DNA of 64,000 bases from JAGVSR01 sp963750715 (lineage in GTDB: Bacteria; Pseudomonadota; Alphaproteobacteria; Rhizobiales; Hyphomicrobiaceae): positions 62,001 to 126,000 of the forward strand of contig CAVVRP010000009.1 in NCBI GenBank assembly GCA_963750715.1, written 5' to 3'. The notes below the pieces were generated by a model. It searched no databases, had not been told where the DNA came from, and saw only the letters and a list, made by a program, of their open reading frames with translations. How positions within the stretch are numbered: position 1 is the first letter of the stretch; the number at the start of each line of letters is the position of its first letter. Below are positions 1 to 8,703 of this stretch, piece by piece. The position numbers and the translations under genes were made by a program.

Positions 1-324
1 GCCGGTGTCGAAGACCCGCGCGAGATGAACGAGGTCACCGCCACCGACGCGAAACTGAAGCCCCTGACCGATCAGACGGGCGGCGGCGTGTTTTGGACGC
101 GCAAAGAGGCTCTATTCGGCGACACTGCGACCGATTTGGAACTTCCGCGCATCAGTATGATGGCGAACGCCGACATTCTGGCCGGAAGCGGCTGGATGGG
201 CCTTAAGGATCGTGAAGCGTTCGTGACGAGGGGCGTGAAGATCACCCAAATGTTCACCGGGCTTTTCGCACTTGCGGCCCTGCTTGGCCTGCTGGCCCTC
301 GCTTGGTGGCGCGAAGGCCGCTGA
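1..324 (+). CDS. C-terminal end of a large membrane protein (partial)
   Basis: The reading frame is open from the first base of the window, so the gene starts outside it; about 107 residues are visible. The segment contains a TGGGVFWT-type motif, then a Trp/Gly-rich stretch (SGWMGL) and a single C-terminal transmembrane helix of about 20 hydrophobic residues ending in WWREGR. This layout resembles the end of the large alphaproteobacterial membrane proteins with an N-terminal BatA-like region and a glutamine amidotransferase-like domain (COG5426 type). That family assignment is inference from a short tail; only the membrane anchor is seen directly. Confidence 0.55.
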   Translation, partial: AGVEDPREMNEVTATDAKLKPLTDQTGGGVFWTRKEALFGDTATDLELPRISMMANADILAGSGWMGLKDREAFVTRGVKITQMFTGLFALAALLGLLALAWWREGR

Positions 325-515
325 TCAAGACCAAAAAAATCTCGAGGTCGTTGCAGGCGCTTAAGCGGCACGTTCACCATGTCGAGGAGTTCAAGTGTGT
401 CAATTGTACCTCCGTACCTGATCTTTACGCTTGTGAATTGGGTGCAGTGCAAAATACCATAGCAACTCAAGGGTCAATGCCGCATCCCGGATAGCGCCCT
501 TGGGGGAGAGCAGCG

Positions 516-1860
516 ATGAACTACTATGCATATGAATGGGCTCATGCCGTTCTATCGCCGCTCCGCTTCGGCGCCGAGGCCTTGAAAGCGAGCGTAAACT
601 TCCCTTTTAATCCGATGTCCACTACTCCTTTTGCGCGATCGTTATCAGCCGCTTGTGAAGTTTTTGAGAATGTCACTCGCCGCTACGGCAAACCGGTATT
701 CGGCATCACAGAAACACAGATCTCGGCGCTGACCGTCACGGTGGCGGAGGAGGTTGTCGCTCTCCAAGCCGTTCTGCAATCTGCTTCACTTCCAGCGCGA
801 CGAGAACGTCTTAGGTAAGCGGCATGATCCCAAAGTACTGATCGTGGCGCCGATGTCAGGTCACTATGCCAGCCTGCTGCGCGGCACCGTGAAAGCGATG
901 TTGCCCGAGCACGACGTGTACATCACCGATTGGGCCGATGCGCGCGAGGTACCGCTGATCGAAGGACGCTTCGACCTCGACGACTTCATCGACTATCTGA
1001 TCGAGTTCACGCAGTTCGTTGGGACGAACACGCATGTCCTGGCGGTGTGCCAGCCTGCCGTTCCCGCTCTGGCGGCCACGGCGATCATGGCCGGTCGGGG
1101 CGACGAACATCAGCCGTTGTCGCTGACATTGATGGGCGGTCCCATCGATACACGGCGAAACCCGACCGCGGTCAACAAGCTCGCGAGCCAGAAGTCTATC
1201 GAATGGTTCGAGGGCAACGTCATTTCTCACGTGCCGTTTCCACATGCCGGCGTGATGCGGCGCGTTTATCCGGGCTTCATGCAGTTGACCGGCTTCATGA
1301 CGATGAACCTCGAGCGTCATCTCAACGCTCACGTCGATCTGTTCTCGAACCTCGTCAAGGGCGACTGCGACAGCGTCAAACAACACCAGGTGTTCTACGA
1401 CGAGTATCTCGCGGTGATGGACCTGACCGCGGAATTCTATCTTCAGACCATCAAGGTCGCCTTCCAGGAGCATGCTCTTCCCAACGGCACCATGAGGCAC
1501 CGCGGCGAACTGGTCGATTGCGCGGCGATCCGCAACACGGCGATCATCACGATCGAAGGTGAGAAGGACGACATCTGCGGGCTCGGCCAGACCGAGGCCG
1601 CGCACGATCTTTGCGTCAACGTCGCGGCGGATGAGCATTATCACTACGTGCAACCGGGCGTCGGGCACTACGGCGTATTCAACGGCACGCGTTGGCGAAC
1701 CGAGATACAGCCGCGCATTCGCGAAATGATCCGGTCCGTCGAGTACAAGCGCAAGACCGGTGGTTCGCAGACGCGCATTCCCCATCCGCATCACAAAATG
1801 ACGGGTCAGCGCGACGTCCAGTTTGATTGGCAGAAAAACGACCGTTCAGCCGCCGAGTGA
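516..1860 (+). pseudogene. phaZ: Intracellular polyhydroxyalkanoate depolymerase, frameshifted
   Basis: The two parts together match intracellular PHB depolymerase, which mobilises stored polyhydroxybutyrate in the cytoplasm. The N-terminal part (516 to about 757) carries the typical start MNYYAYEWAH and the TPFARSL and RRYGKPVFG blocks. The rest (from about 757, next frame) continues with SKPFCNLLHF, MSGHYASLLRGT and VCQPA, where the cysteine sits in the lipase-box-like nucleophile position known for intracellular PhaZ, and ends with the conserved GVGHYGVFNG histidine region. The shift lies in gttgtcgctctcc around 753-765 and equals one extra base (or two lost). Joined length is about 447 residues, near the usual size. 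No other damage is visible, so sequence error or a very recent mutation are both possible. Confidence 0.85.
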
Positions 1861-1971
1861 TCCTCTTCCAATTAGATATGTCCGCGCCGCGCAGGTTTGC
1901 GGCGTCATGCGACTCACATAGCCTCCCGGCATGGGGTGCGGCGCTGAGCCGTTCCGATGAGCGAGGTTTCC

Positions 1972-3636
1972 ATGCATCCGCTGTTCTCGATCGTATACGC
2001 CGGGCACGCAAACGGCACGCACCACAAACTGGCGCTCGACGCGCTGCGTCATTTATCGCTGGAAGATGCCGACGCCTGGGTGCGGGTGTTCCTGGCGAAC
2101 GCGAGCCTCTACATGGAAGGCTCCAAAGCGCCTGACGACAGCTTCAAAGACTTCAAGAACCACGTGCTTCACGTCGATGACGGTTTTTGGGGCGGCGCGC
2201 CCGAAAAGGTCGCGAGCTGGTACGCCAACACCGTCGATGCGTTGCGCGAGGAGCGCTGGGCGGATGCCGTCTACTCCGCGGGCGTCATGAGTCACTACTA
2301 CACGGATCCGCTGCATCCCTTTCACACTGGGCAGACCGAAGCTGAAAACAACATCCATCGCGCCGCCGAGTGGAGCATCAACCGTTCCTATAACGATCTG
2401 TGGGCGATCGCCGTCGCGGAACACGCCGGCATCGCGGTGCCGCGCCGCGAAGGCGACGGCTGGATCAAGTCGATGGTGATCGACGGCGCGGAATTCTCGC
2501 ACCGCTCCTACGCCACGCTGATGGCGCATTACGACATCCATCGCGGAGTGGTCGATCCTCCAACCGGCCTCGACACTGTCGCGCGCAATCTCGTTGCGGA
2601 ACTGCTTATGTATGCCGCGGTCGGCACGGCGCGGCTGCTCGACAGTGCAATCGCCGAATCCCGGGCCAAGGTGCCGGAAGTGCCGTTGACGCTCGCGACG
2701 GTGATGGCGGCCATCCAGATTCCGGCGAAAGCGCTCGCGAAACGCCTTAGCAACTCCGCCGAACGGGCCCTCGTCGAGGCCATGTACGACGAGTTGAAGG
2801 CCACCGGCCGGGTCGAGCAGAACCTGCCGCTCGACGACCGGATCGTGCGCGATCTGCACGCCAAGGAAATCCTGGCGCCTCGTGCGGCCAAGCAGGCCAA
2901 GCTTCGTGCCAGCCGTCCGTCGGGCGGTGATCCCGGCGAGGCCTATCGCGCGATACTCGCCTCATCGGCGAAGGGCAAGGCTGTGCCGCCGCCGGCCAGC
3001 GCCCGCGCAGCCGATGCCAAGCTGCGCAAGCACCCGCGAGCCGCGCTCCCCGGCGTGGCTGTTGAGATCTCGGCAACGCCGCCCGCCACGCCGGAACCTG
3101 CCACGCCGCCAGCTCCGGAACACGCCGCCGTGACCTCGCCCCTGCCGGCCGCACCTATGGGCAGAACGGAGGACCAGGGCGAAGACCTGTCGGCGCTCAA
3201 TCGCAGTCCGCGCCTCTACCTGGCCCGTGCCGATAAGCTCGAGGCCGCGCCGTCGATCGGGCCGAAGTCGGCGGAGCGTTTCGCCGCGATCGGCATCATC
3301 ACTGTAGCAGATTTCCTCGATAACGATCCCGGCGCCATGGCCGAGTTGCTCGATTCGCGCGGTCTCGACGCCGAGACGCTCGTTGCATGGCAGCGGCAAT
3401 CGCATCTGATGCTTGTCATTCCCGGTCTTCGCGGCACGCATGCTCAGTTGATCGTTGGAGCCGGGTTTGCCGACGCCCAGTCCGTTGCTGCTGCCGCTGT
3501 CGCAGATTTTGCCGCAGCCGTTCTGCGATACGCGGCGACCGCAGAGGGCAAGCGCATTCTGCGCGAAGGCGATGCGCCGGACGTCGAGCGCGTCAAGGCC
3601 TGGGCCGCCGGCGCCATGCAGGCCCTGGCGGCCTGA
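1972..3636 (+). CDS. Zinc-dependent phospholipase C-like protein with C-terminal DUF4332-like domain
   Basis: The N-terminal third resembles the zinc-dependent phospholipase C/S1-P1 nuclease-like fold: HANGTHH near residue 12, HVLHVDD, a central HYYTDPLHPFHTGQ and a later HRAAEW supply conserved His/Asp candidates for metal binding. No signal peptide is obvious, so a cytoplasmic location is likely. Residues about 335-415 are an Ala/Pro-rich linker. The last 130 residues (PSIGPKSAERFAAIGI, then VADFL, IPGLRG) look like paired helix-hairpin-helix DUF4332 repeats, a DNA- or nucleic-acid-binding type of module. I prefer the ATG at 1972 because gcgagg lies just upstream; an in-frame ATG at 1957 is the alternative. 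Substrate and pathway are unknown. Confidence 0.7.
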   Translation: MHPLFSIVYAGHANGTHHKLALDALRHLSLEDADAWVRVFLANASLYMEGSKAPDDSFKDFKNHVLHVDDGFWGGAPEKVASWYANTVDALREERWADAVYSAGVMSHYYTDPLHPFHTGQTEAENNIHRAAEWSINRSYNDLWAIAVAEHAGIAVPRREGDGWIKSMVIDGAEFSHRSYATLMAHYDIHRGVVDPPTGLDTVARNLVAELLMYAAVGTARLLDSAIAESRAKVPEVPLTLATVMAAIQIPAKALAKRLSNSAERALVEAMYDELKATGRVEQNLPLDDRIVRDLHAKEILAPRAAKQAKLRASRPSGGDPGEAYRAILASSAKGKAVPPPASARAADAKLRKHPRAALPGVAVEISATPPATPEPATPPAPEHAAVTSPLPAAPMGRTEDQGEDLSALNRSPRLYLARADKLEAAPSIGPKSAERFAAIGIITVADFLDNDPGAMAELLDSRGLDAETLVAWQRQSHLMLVIPGLRGTHAQLIVGAGFADAQSVAAAAVADFAAAVLRYAATAEGKRILREGDAPDVERVKAWAAGAMQALAA

Positions 3637-4248
3637 CCGGAAAGTACTCTCCGCGGCAGAACCTGCCGCGGCCGTGTCTGCGTACAGGTGAAGAGCGAGG
3701 GAAGTTGTGCCCTTCACACTGCCGCGACCAAGCCCACGGCCGCCGGCGCCGCAGGCTTTCCTTCGCTGATCATCGCCTTGAGATGCGTGCGCTCCGCAAG
3801 GTGAAGAATCCGAGCGTCGATAGCAGCAGGATCAGCGTGCAGACCATTTCCATGCCGAAGATATGCCGCTGTCGCTTCAGGCAGCTTGGCGAGTGATATG
3901 AAGTCTGTGAAGGTGCATGACGCCGGCGTCCACAAGGCGCAGTACATAGCCGCTTTTTAAGCGCCCGCAAATGCTATGCCGGTCGGGGGCGCTCACACTG
4001 GAAGCGATCTGATTCCACCTCGAAATCATTGAGTTTTAAAGATTTCGGCACAGCTGGCGCTTTTGGCCGGACGGCGGGAACATCTTTGCCGAAGACAACG
4101 TCTCGGCGCACTTTGACTGTTCGATGCGAAGTGCATTGTTCAATTGCCCGGCAGGTAAACGTCGGCGGCCGCTTCGTGGATCGCCCAACTCTCACCCCAG
4201 TTGGAGTCGAGTATTTTTCAAGACGCATGACGCGGGGAAACCGACCAG
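3637..4248. other. Intergenic stretch without a convincing gene
   Basis: No reading frame here has a recognisable product. A minus-strand frame (3714-3947, 77 codons) reads protein-like in its middle (LPEATAAYLRHGNG) and an overlapping minus frame contains a short hydrophobic helix (CTLILLLSTLGFF), so a decayed or very small gene cannot be excluded. The 3' part is expected to hold the promoter of the tetR-like gene that starts at 4249. Confidence 0.4.
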
Positions 4249-4839
4249 ATGACATCAACTGAACTCATTCGTGAACGCATTCTCTCCCACGGACTTGGCT
4301 TTGTCAGCGCGCATGGTCTTCATGCGCTTTCTCTGGGAGACCTGGCGCGCGACCTCGATCTTTCGAAGAATGGCTTGTTCGCCCATTTCGCCACCAAGGA
4401 AAGCCTTCAACTCGGCGTGCTGGAGCAGGCGGCAAATATGTTCGTGCGCGAAGTGGCGAAAGCTGCGATGCTTCTTGCACCGTCAGGCGAGGAACGGCTT
4501 TCGGCGATGTTCACCCATTGGATCGAATGGTCGCGCTCGCCGTTTCTCAAAGGCGGCTGCCCCTTCGTGCACGCCAGCGCCGAAGGCGATGCGCTGCCCC
4601 CGCCCGTGCGCCAGAAGCTGCAAGAGTTTCTCGACGGCTGGTCGGACAACCTCAAGAGCGCCGTCGAGGAAGCCAAGTCGCTCGGTCAGTTCGGCGCCAA
4701 CCTCGATGCCGATCAGTTCGTGTTCGAACTCTACGGCCTCTACTTGTCGCATCACTTCTGGCATTGGTCGATGAAGGATCGGCAAGCGCTGGTTCGCACC
4801 AGGAAGGCCTTCGAGCGTGTTATCGCGGCAAGCCGCTAG
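4249..4839 (+). CDS. TetR/AcrR family transcriptional regulator
   Basis: A 196-residue one-domain-plus-ligand-domain repressor. The N-terminal helix-turn-helix is clear (residues about 25-53: LSLGDLARDLDLSKNGLFAHF followed by ATKESL), with the YxHF-like FAHF signature of TetR proteins. The C-terminal ligand domain contains the GGCPFVHAS block found in the subgroup with a TetR_C_33-like effector domain. It stands alone between an unassigned intergenic stretch and the thiC riboswitch and points toward thiC, but thiC has its own riboswitch so common control is not implied. The effector and target genes cannot be read from the sequence. Confidence 0.88.
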   Translation: MTSTELIRERILSHGLGFVSAHGLHALSLGDLARDLDLSKNGLFAHFATKESLQLGVLEQAANMFVREVAKAAMLLAPSGEERLSAMFTHWIEWSRSPFLKGGCPFVHASAEGDALPPPVRQKLQEFLDGWSDNLKSAVEEAKSLGQFGANLDADQFVFELYGLYLSHHFWHWSMKDRQALVRTRKAFERVIAASR

Positions 4840-4899
4840 CCGCAACTGCGCGTTTTAAGGGCTTGCAGGGCGGCCGAACTGGCGTCACATTCGATATGT

Positions 4900-4992
4900 T
4901 CCCAGGGGCGCCGGTGTGATCCGGCTGAGATCGCGCAATCGAGCGCGGGCACCCTTCGAACCTGATCCGGGTCATGCCGGCGAAGGGAGGGT
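4900..4992 (+). promoter_or_regulatory. TPP riboswitch (THI element) upstream of thiC
   Basis: The conserved THI-box parts are present in order: ggggcgcc, ggctgaga at 4922-4929, then acccttcgaacctgatccgg around 4951-4970 and the closing cgaaggga at 4981-4988. This is the classical thiamine pyrophosphate aptamer. It lies about 115 bases before the thiC start and should reduce ThiC production when TPP is abundant, either by transcription termination or by hiding the ribosome site; which one cannot be told by eye. Confidence 0.95.
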
Positions 4993-5107
4993 CCGGCCGC
5001 AAGAAATCGCGGCAGCATTCCTTTCAGGCGTGATCTCCAATGAATCCAGCATGCCCAAAGCGTGCATGTGTTGCCTCGCGTATTTTCGCGGGGAAGGGAG
5101 AAGCGCC

Positions 5108-6955
5108 ATGAACAAGCCCGCCCGTTCGTCCGAAATCACGGCGCCTAAAGTGACAACGGGGCCGATCAGCGGATCGGCCAAGGTCTATACCTCGCCGCCG
5201 AGCCGCGATGATCTGCGGGTGCCGTTCCGCGAAATCGCGCTGACGGACCCAGGCGAACCGCGCTTTCGCGTATATGACCCGTCGGGCGTTTATACGGATA
5301 CGGCCGCCGTCATCGATGTTGAGACAGGTTTGCCCCGCCATCGCGAGGCGTGGGTTACGGCGCGTGGCGGCGTCGAGACCTATGCTGGCCGCGAGGTGCG
5401 CCCGGAGGATAACGGTCATGTCACCGGCGCGCATGCCGCGCGTGATTTTCCCCACAAACCAGAGCCAATGCGCGGCACGGGACAAGGCCGGGTGACGCAA
5501 TTCGAATATGCGCGTGCCGGCATCATCACGGACGAGATGATCTATGTCGCGCACCGCGAAAATCTCGGTCGCGTTGCGGCACTGGAGCGCGCCAAGGCCG
5601 CGCTTGCCGATGGTGAAAGCTTTGGCGCCGCCATCCCCGAACACATCATGCCGGAGTTCGTGCGCGAGGAAATCGCACGCGGCCGCGCCATCATCCCCTC
5701 CAACATCAACCACGCTGAACTCGAGCCGATGATCATCGGTCGCAACTTCCTGGTGAAGATCAACGCTAACATTGGCAATTCCGCCGTCACGTCCTCAGTG
5801 GAAGAAGAAATCGAGAAGATGGTGTGGGCCATCCGCTGGGGCGCCGACACGGTGATGGACCTGTCGACCGGCCGTAACATTCACACCACTCGGGAATGGA
5901 TCATCCGCAACAGCCCGGTTCCGATCGGCACGGTGCCAATTTATCAGGCGCTGGAGAAGTGCGGCGGCGATCCGGTGAAGCTGACGTGGGTGCTTTATCG
6001 CGACACGCTCATCGAACAGTGCGAGCAGGGCGTCGACTATTTCACCATTCATGCCGGCGTGCGGCTCGCGTATGTTCCGCTCACGGCCAGCCGCGTCACG
6101 GGGATCGTTTCGCGAGGCGGCTCGATCATGGCGAAGTGGTGCCTCGCGCATCACAAGGAAAGCTTCCTGTATGAGCGTTTCGACGAGATTTGCGACATCA
6201 TGCGCCGCTACGACGTGTCGTTCTCGCTCGGCGACGGCTTGCGACCCGGTTCGATCGCCGACGCCAACGATCGGGCGCAGTTCGCAGAACTCGAAACGCT
6301 TGGCGAACTGACGAGGGTCGCCTGGGACAAGGGCTGCCAGGTGATGATCGAAGGTCCCGGCCACGTGCCGATGCACAAGATCAAGGTCAACACGGAGAAG
6401 CAGTTGCGCGAGTGCGGGGAGGCCCCATTCTATACGCTGGGACCGCTGACGACCGACATCGCGCCGGGATACGATCACATCACGTCCGGCATCGGCGCGG
6501 CGATGATCGGGTGGTTCGGCACGTCCATGCTGTGTTACGTGACGCCGAAGGAGCACCTCGGGCTGCCGAATCGCGACGACGTGAAAACCGGTGTCATCAC
6601 CTACAAGATCGCGGCCCACGCCGCCGACCTCGCCAAGGGCCATCCGGCGGCGCAACTGCGCGATGATGCGCTAAGTCGCGCGCGGTTCGATTTTCGTTGG
6701 GAAGACCAGTTCAACCTGTCACTCGATCCCGATACAGCGCGCTCCTATCACGATGAGACGTTGCCCAAGGATGCTCATAAGGTTGCTCACTTCTGCTCCA
6801 TGTGCGGGCCGAAGTTCTGCTCGATGAAGATCACGCAGGACGTGCGGGATTACGCGGCGAAGCTGAATGAAGCTGAATCGGGGATGGAGCAGATGAGCGA
6901 GAAGTTTAGGGAGATGGGCGGCAAGCTTTACGTGGACGCGGATCAGACGAAGTGA
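5108..6955 (+). CDS. thiC: Phosphomethylpyrimidine synthase ThiC
   Basis: ThiC is the radical SAM enzyme converting aminoimidazole ribotide into hydroxymethylpyrimidine phosphate, the pyrimidine half of thiamine. The protein (615 residues from this start) is collinear with the family, with blocks such as RAIIPSNINH, GNSAVTSSVEEE and EGPGHVPMHK. The C-terminal CxxCx4C iron-sulphur motif is intact (Cys563, Cys566, Cys571 in CSMCGPKFC). The frame is open further upstream through the riboswitch, so the start was chosen at 5108, where gaagggagaa precedes the ATG; ATGs at 5041 and 5051 have weaker ribosome sites. Regulation is by the TPP riboswitch just upstream. Confidence 0.97.
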   Translation: MNKPARSSEITAPKVTTGPISGSAKVYTSPPSRDDLRVPFREIALTDPGEPRFRVYDPSGVYTDTAAVIDVETGLPRHREAWVTARGGVETYAGREVRPEDNGHVTGAHAARDFPHKPEPMRGTGQGRVTQFEYARAGIITDEMIYVAHRENLGRVAALERAKAALADGESFGAAIPEHIMPEFVREEIARGRAIIPSNINHAELEPMIIGRNFLVKINANIGNSAVTSSVEEEIEKMVWAIRWGADTVMDLSTGRNIHTTREWIIRNSPVPIGTVPIYQALEKCGGDPVKLTWVLYRDTLIEQCEQGVDYFTIHAGVRLAYVPLTASRVTGIVSRGGSIMAKWCLAHHKESFLYERFDEICDIMRRYDVSFSLGDGLRPGSIADANDRAQFAELETLGELTRVAWDKGCQVMIEGPGHVPMHKIKVNTEKQLRECGEAPFYTLGPLTTDIAPGYDHITSGIGAAMIGWFGTSMLCYVTPKEHLGLPNRDDVKTGVITYKIAAHAADLAKGHPAAQLRDDALSRARFDFRWEDQFNLSLDPDTARSYHDETLPKDAHKVAHFCSMCGPKFCSMKITQDVRDYAAKLNEAESGMEQMSEKFREMGGKLYVDADQTK

Positions 6956-6958
6956 CGT

Positions 6959-7357
6959 CTATGCCGGCTCGCATGCGACGCGTTCGAATACGCTTTGGAC
7001 TTCCTCCGCCGACGCTCTCATGTGCGCCCCGGCGGAAACGTCTGCGGACGACCACATCCATGAACGGGCAGGATCGTGCCGCATGGCCCAGTTCGGGAAG
7101 AGGCGCGCGTCGGCGGCATCGTTGCAGATGAGTTTCACTTCCGCATGCCGGTCGTCGCGCAGAATTCGCGCATATGCCGCCTCGACGGGATTGCGCTCGC
7201 CTTCGAGCAGCTGCAGGTAAATGTCCTCCCGGCAGATAAGCGAGCCGGTGATGCCGTCGCGCGCGTTGTTGCGCCGAGCGATATTGAAAATGCTTGCGAG
7301 GACGAGATCGTCGTAGCCGAACGGCCGGGATGCGTAGATCAGCTGCGTCAGTGACAT
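6959..7357 (-). CDS. BLUF-domain blue-light sensor protein
   Basis: A short (132-residue) single-domain BLUF protein that binds FAD and senses blue light. Key photocycle residues can be placed: Tyr8 in LIYAS, Asn31 in RNNARDGITG and Gln49 in YLQLLEG, with the expected spacing of about 41 residues between Tyr and Gln. It has no output domain, so it would act by binding a partner. The start at 7357 has a ggagga site seven to eight bases upstream. It ends three bases from the convergent thiC stop. No obvious partner gene lies next to it. Confidence 0.92.
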   Translation of the reverse strand: MSLTQLIYASRPFGYDDLVLASIFNIARRNNARDGITGSLICREDIYLQLLEGERNPVEAAYARILRDDRHAEVKLICNDAADARLFPNWAMRHDPARSWMWSSADVSAGAHMRASAEEVQSVFERVACEPA

Positions 7358-7431
7358 CGCGTGTTGTCCTCCGGCGCCGGCCAGACCGCACCCGAATCGA
7401 CCATGCCCCAAATGCGGGGCTTGGGACCACT

Positions 7432-8337
7432 CTATTCGGTGGCGGCGCCGGAAGGCATCCGATCGCCGCAGATCACACCGACGTTGCGATGGTGCACGGC
7501 CTCGTAAGCCGGAAAGTACGTCAGCGCGCCAGTGACAAGGTGTTCAGAGATCAGGTCGCGCAAGGGTATGGCGCGTTGAGCCGGGTCGCGCTTCATGGCC
7601 TGCAATGCGCGAATGTAGTGCGCCGTGGCGGGGATGAAATCCGGTCCGTAGCCTCCGGCGGCGATGCGCTCCGGATCGCCGTGGTTGGGGAGAACGCGTC
7701 GCGGCGCGAGGGAAGCGAGCCGTTCAAGATCGGCAAGGTGGGCGTCGAAGCCATCTGGCTCGGCAACGTACGTCACCGTGTCTTCGAGCGTGTCGCCGGC
7801 AAGCAGCAGCCGGTCGGCTGCGAGCCAGAGGACCGTCGCGTCGTTGCTGTGGATGTTGAACTCGATCAGGTCCACTTCGAGCCGCCCGACCCGGATGGTC
7901 ATGCGCCCCTCATAGGTGCATGTGGGCGGTACGAGCGGGGCGATGGCGGGCGGACCGTCCTGCGTGCCCGCTTCGATCGCGCTCCTGTTACGTTCGAGAT
8001 GCAAGGCGGTGCGGCGGCCCGCGATAATCTTGCAGTCGGAAAACACTGCGTTACCGGCCACGTGGTCGAGGTGCCAGTGGCTCAGCGCGACGGTGATTTT
8101 GCGCGCGCCCCTTTCTTCCAGGGTCCGCCGGATTGAGGCGGCATGTTGCAACGAAACATGGCTGTCATATACCAACGCCTCGTCGCCATCGACGATGGCG
8201 TAGCTGGCGATGCCGAGCGACAGCGCGCCGTCGTCGACCCAGTTCGGGCCATCCGCGAAGCGATAGCCGGCAACGCGCCCGTCGTAAAAGGCGAGCACGT
8301 TGGGCTGGGCGGCGATGACACGAAGATGAGCGAGCAT
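7432..8337 (-). CDS. Metallo-beta-lactamase fold hydrolase
   Basis: The 302-residue protein carries the metal-binding motif HWHLDH (His87, His89, Asp91, His92), followed later by a HSND-type histidine, a LLLAGDTLED aspartate and a PNHGDPE histidine, the usual order of metallo-beta-lactamase ligands. No signal peptide is seen. The substrate is not evident; such proteins include glyoxalase II-like, lactonase-like and phosphodiesterase-like hydrolases. The start at 8337 is the first ATG in frame after a region of poor coding character; no strong ribosome site is visible. It is transcribed in the same direction as the BLUF gene 74 bases downstream. Confidence 0.75.
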   Translation of the reverse strand: MLAHLRVIAAQPNVLAFYDGRVAGYRFADGPNWVDDGALSLGIASYAIVDGDEALVYDSHVSLQHAASIRRTLEERGARKITVALSHWHLDHVAGNAVFSDCKIIAGRRTALHLERNRSAIEAGTQDGPPAIAPLVPPTCTYEGRMTIRVGRLEVDLIEFNIHSNDATVLWLAADRLLLAGDTLEDTVTYVAEPDGFDAHLADLERLASLAPRRVLPNHGDPERIAAGGYGPDFIPATAHYIRALQAMKRDPAQRAIPLRDLISEHLVTGALTYFPAYEAVHHRNVGVICGDRMPSGAATE

Positions 8338-8487
8338 GGCGATCCATAGGAACGGAGTTGGAATGGCGTCTACACCATAGGGCGTGCCCAAACCAGCGGC
8401 AGTCTTTGCCTCATCAAGGTACTTTTTTCGGCCCTCGAATTGTGAGACGCTTCCTGCATCGTTCAACAACTGGAAGGAGGTGATCCG

Positions 8488-8565
8488 ATGTCGAGTGGGA
8501 TCTTGAAAGCAGCGATGTCGTGGTCGCTCGGGCTTTCGTCGGAACACCTTTCGACGACGGTTTGA
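8488..8565 (+). CDS. Possible 25-residue small protein with perfect Shine-Dalgarno sequence
   Basis: An ATG at 8488 is preceded by aaggaggtgatcc (8474-8486), which is the full complement of the 16S rRNA 3' end, at ideal spacing. The frame runs 25 codons (begins MSSGILKAAMSW) to TGA at 8563 and is followed within 60 bases by a strong terminator. The peptide is partly amphipathic with no motif I recognise. Either this is a translated micro-gene or the transcript is a small RNA whose purine-rich segment only resembles a ribosome site. Confidence 0.45.
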   Translation: MSSGILKAAMSWSLGLSSEHLSTTV

Positions 8566-8620
8566 GATAGCGATCCAGCGGGTGACGCAAGTTACCGCAG
8601 CTTCGCAACCGATCTCACGG

Positions 8621-8655
8621 GGGCCGCTCTTGCGAGCGGCCCTTTTTGTTTTTTT
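8621..8655 (+). terminator. Rho-independent terminator
   Basis: A nine-base-pair GC-rich stem (gggccgctc / gagcggccc) with a four-base loop is followed directly by ttttt and a further T run. It would end the short transcript holding the 8488 micro-ORF. Confidence 0.85.
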
Positions 8656-8703
8656 GCGTACTCGTCCAGGTTCCAAGCTATTCGGTTGTGCTAGGCGGTT
8701 AAA

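Noticed and set aside
856..1794. Minus-strand frame inside phaZ
   Set aside because: Antisense shadow; phaZ on the plus strand has recognisable family motifs throughout.
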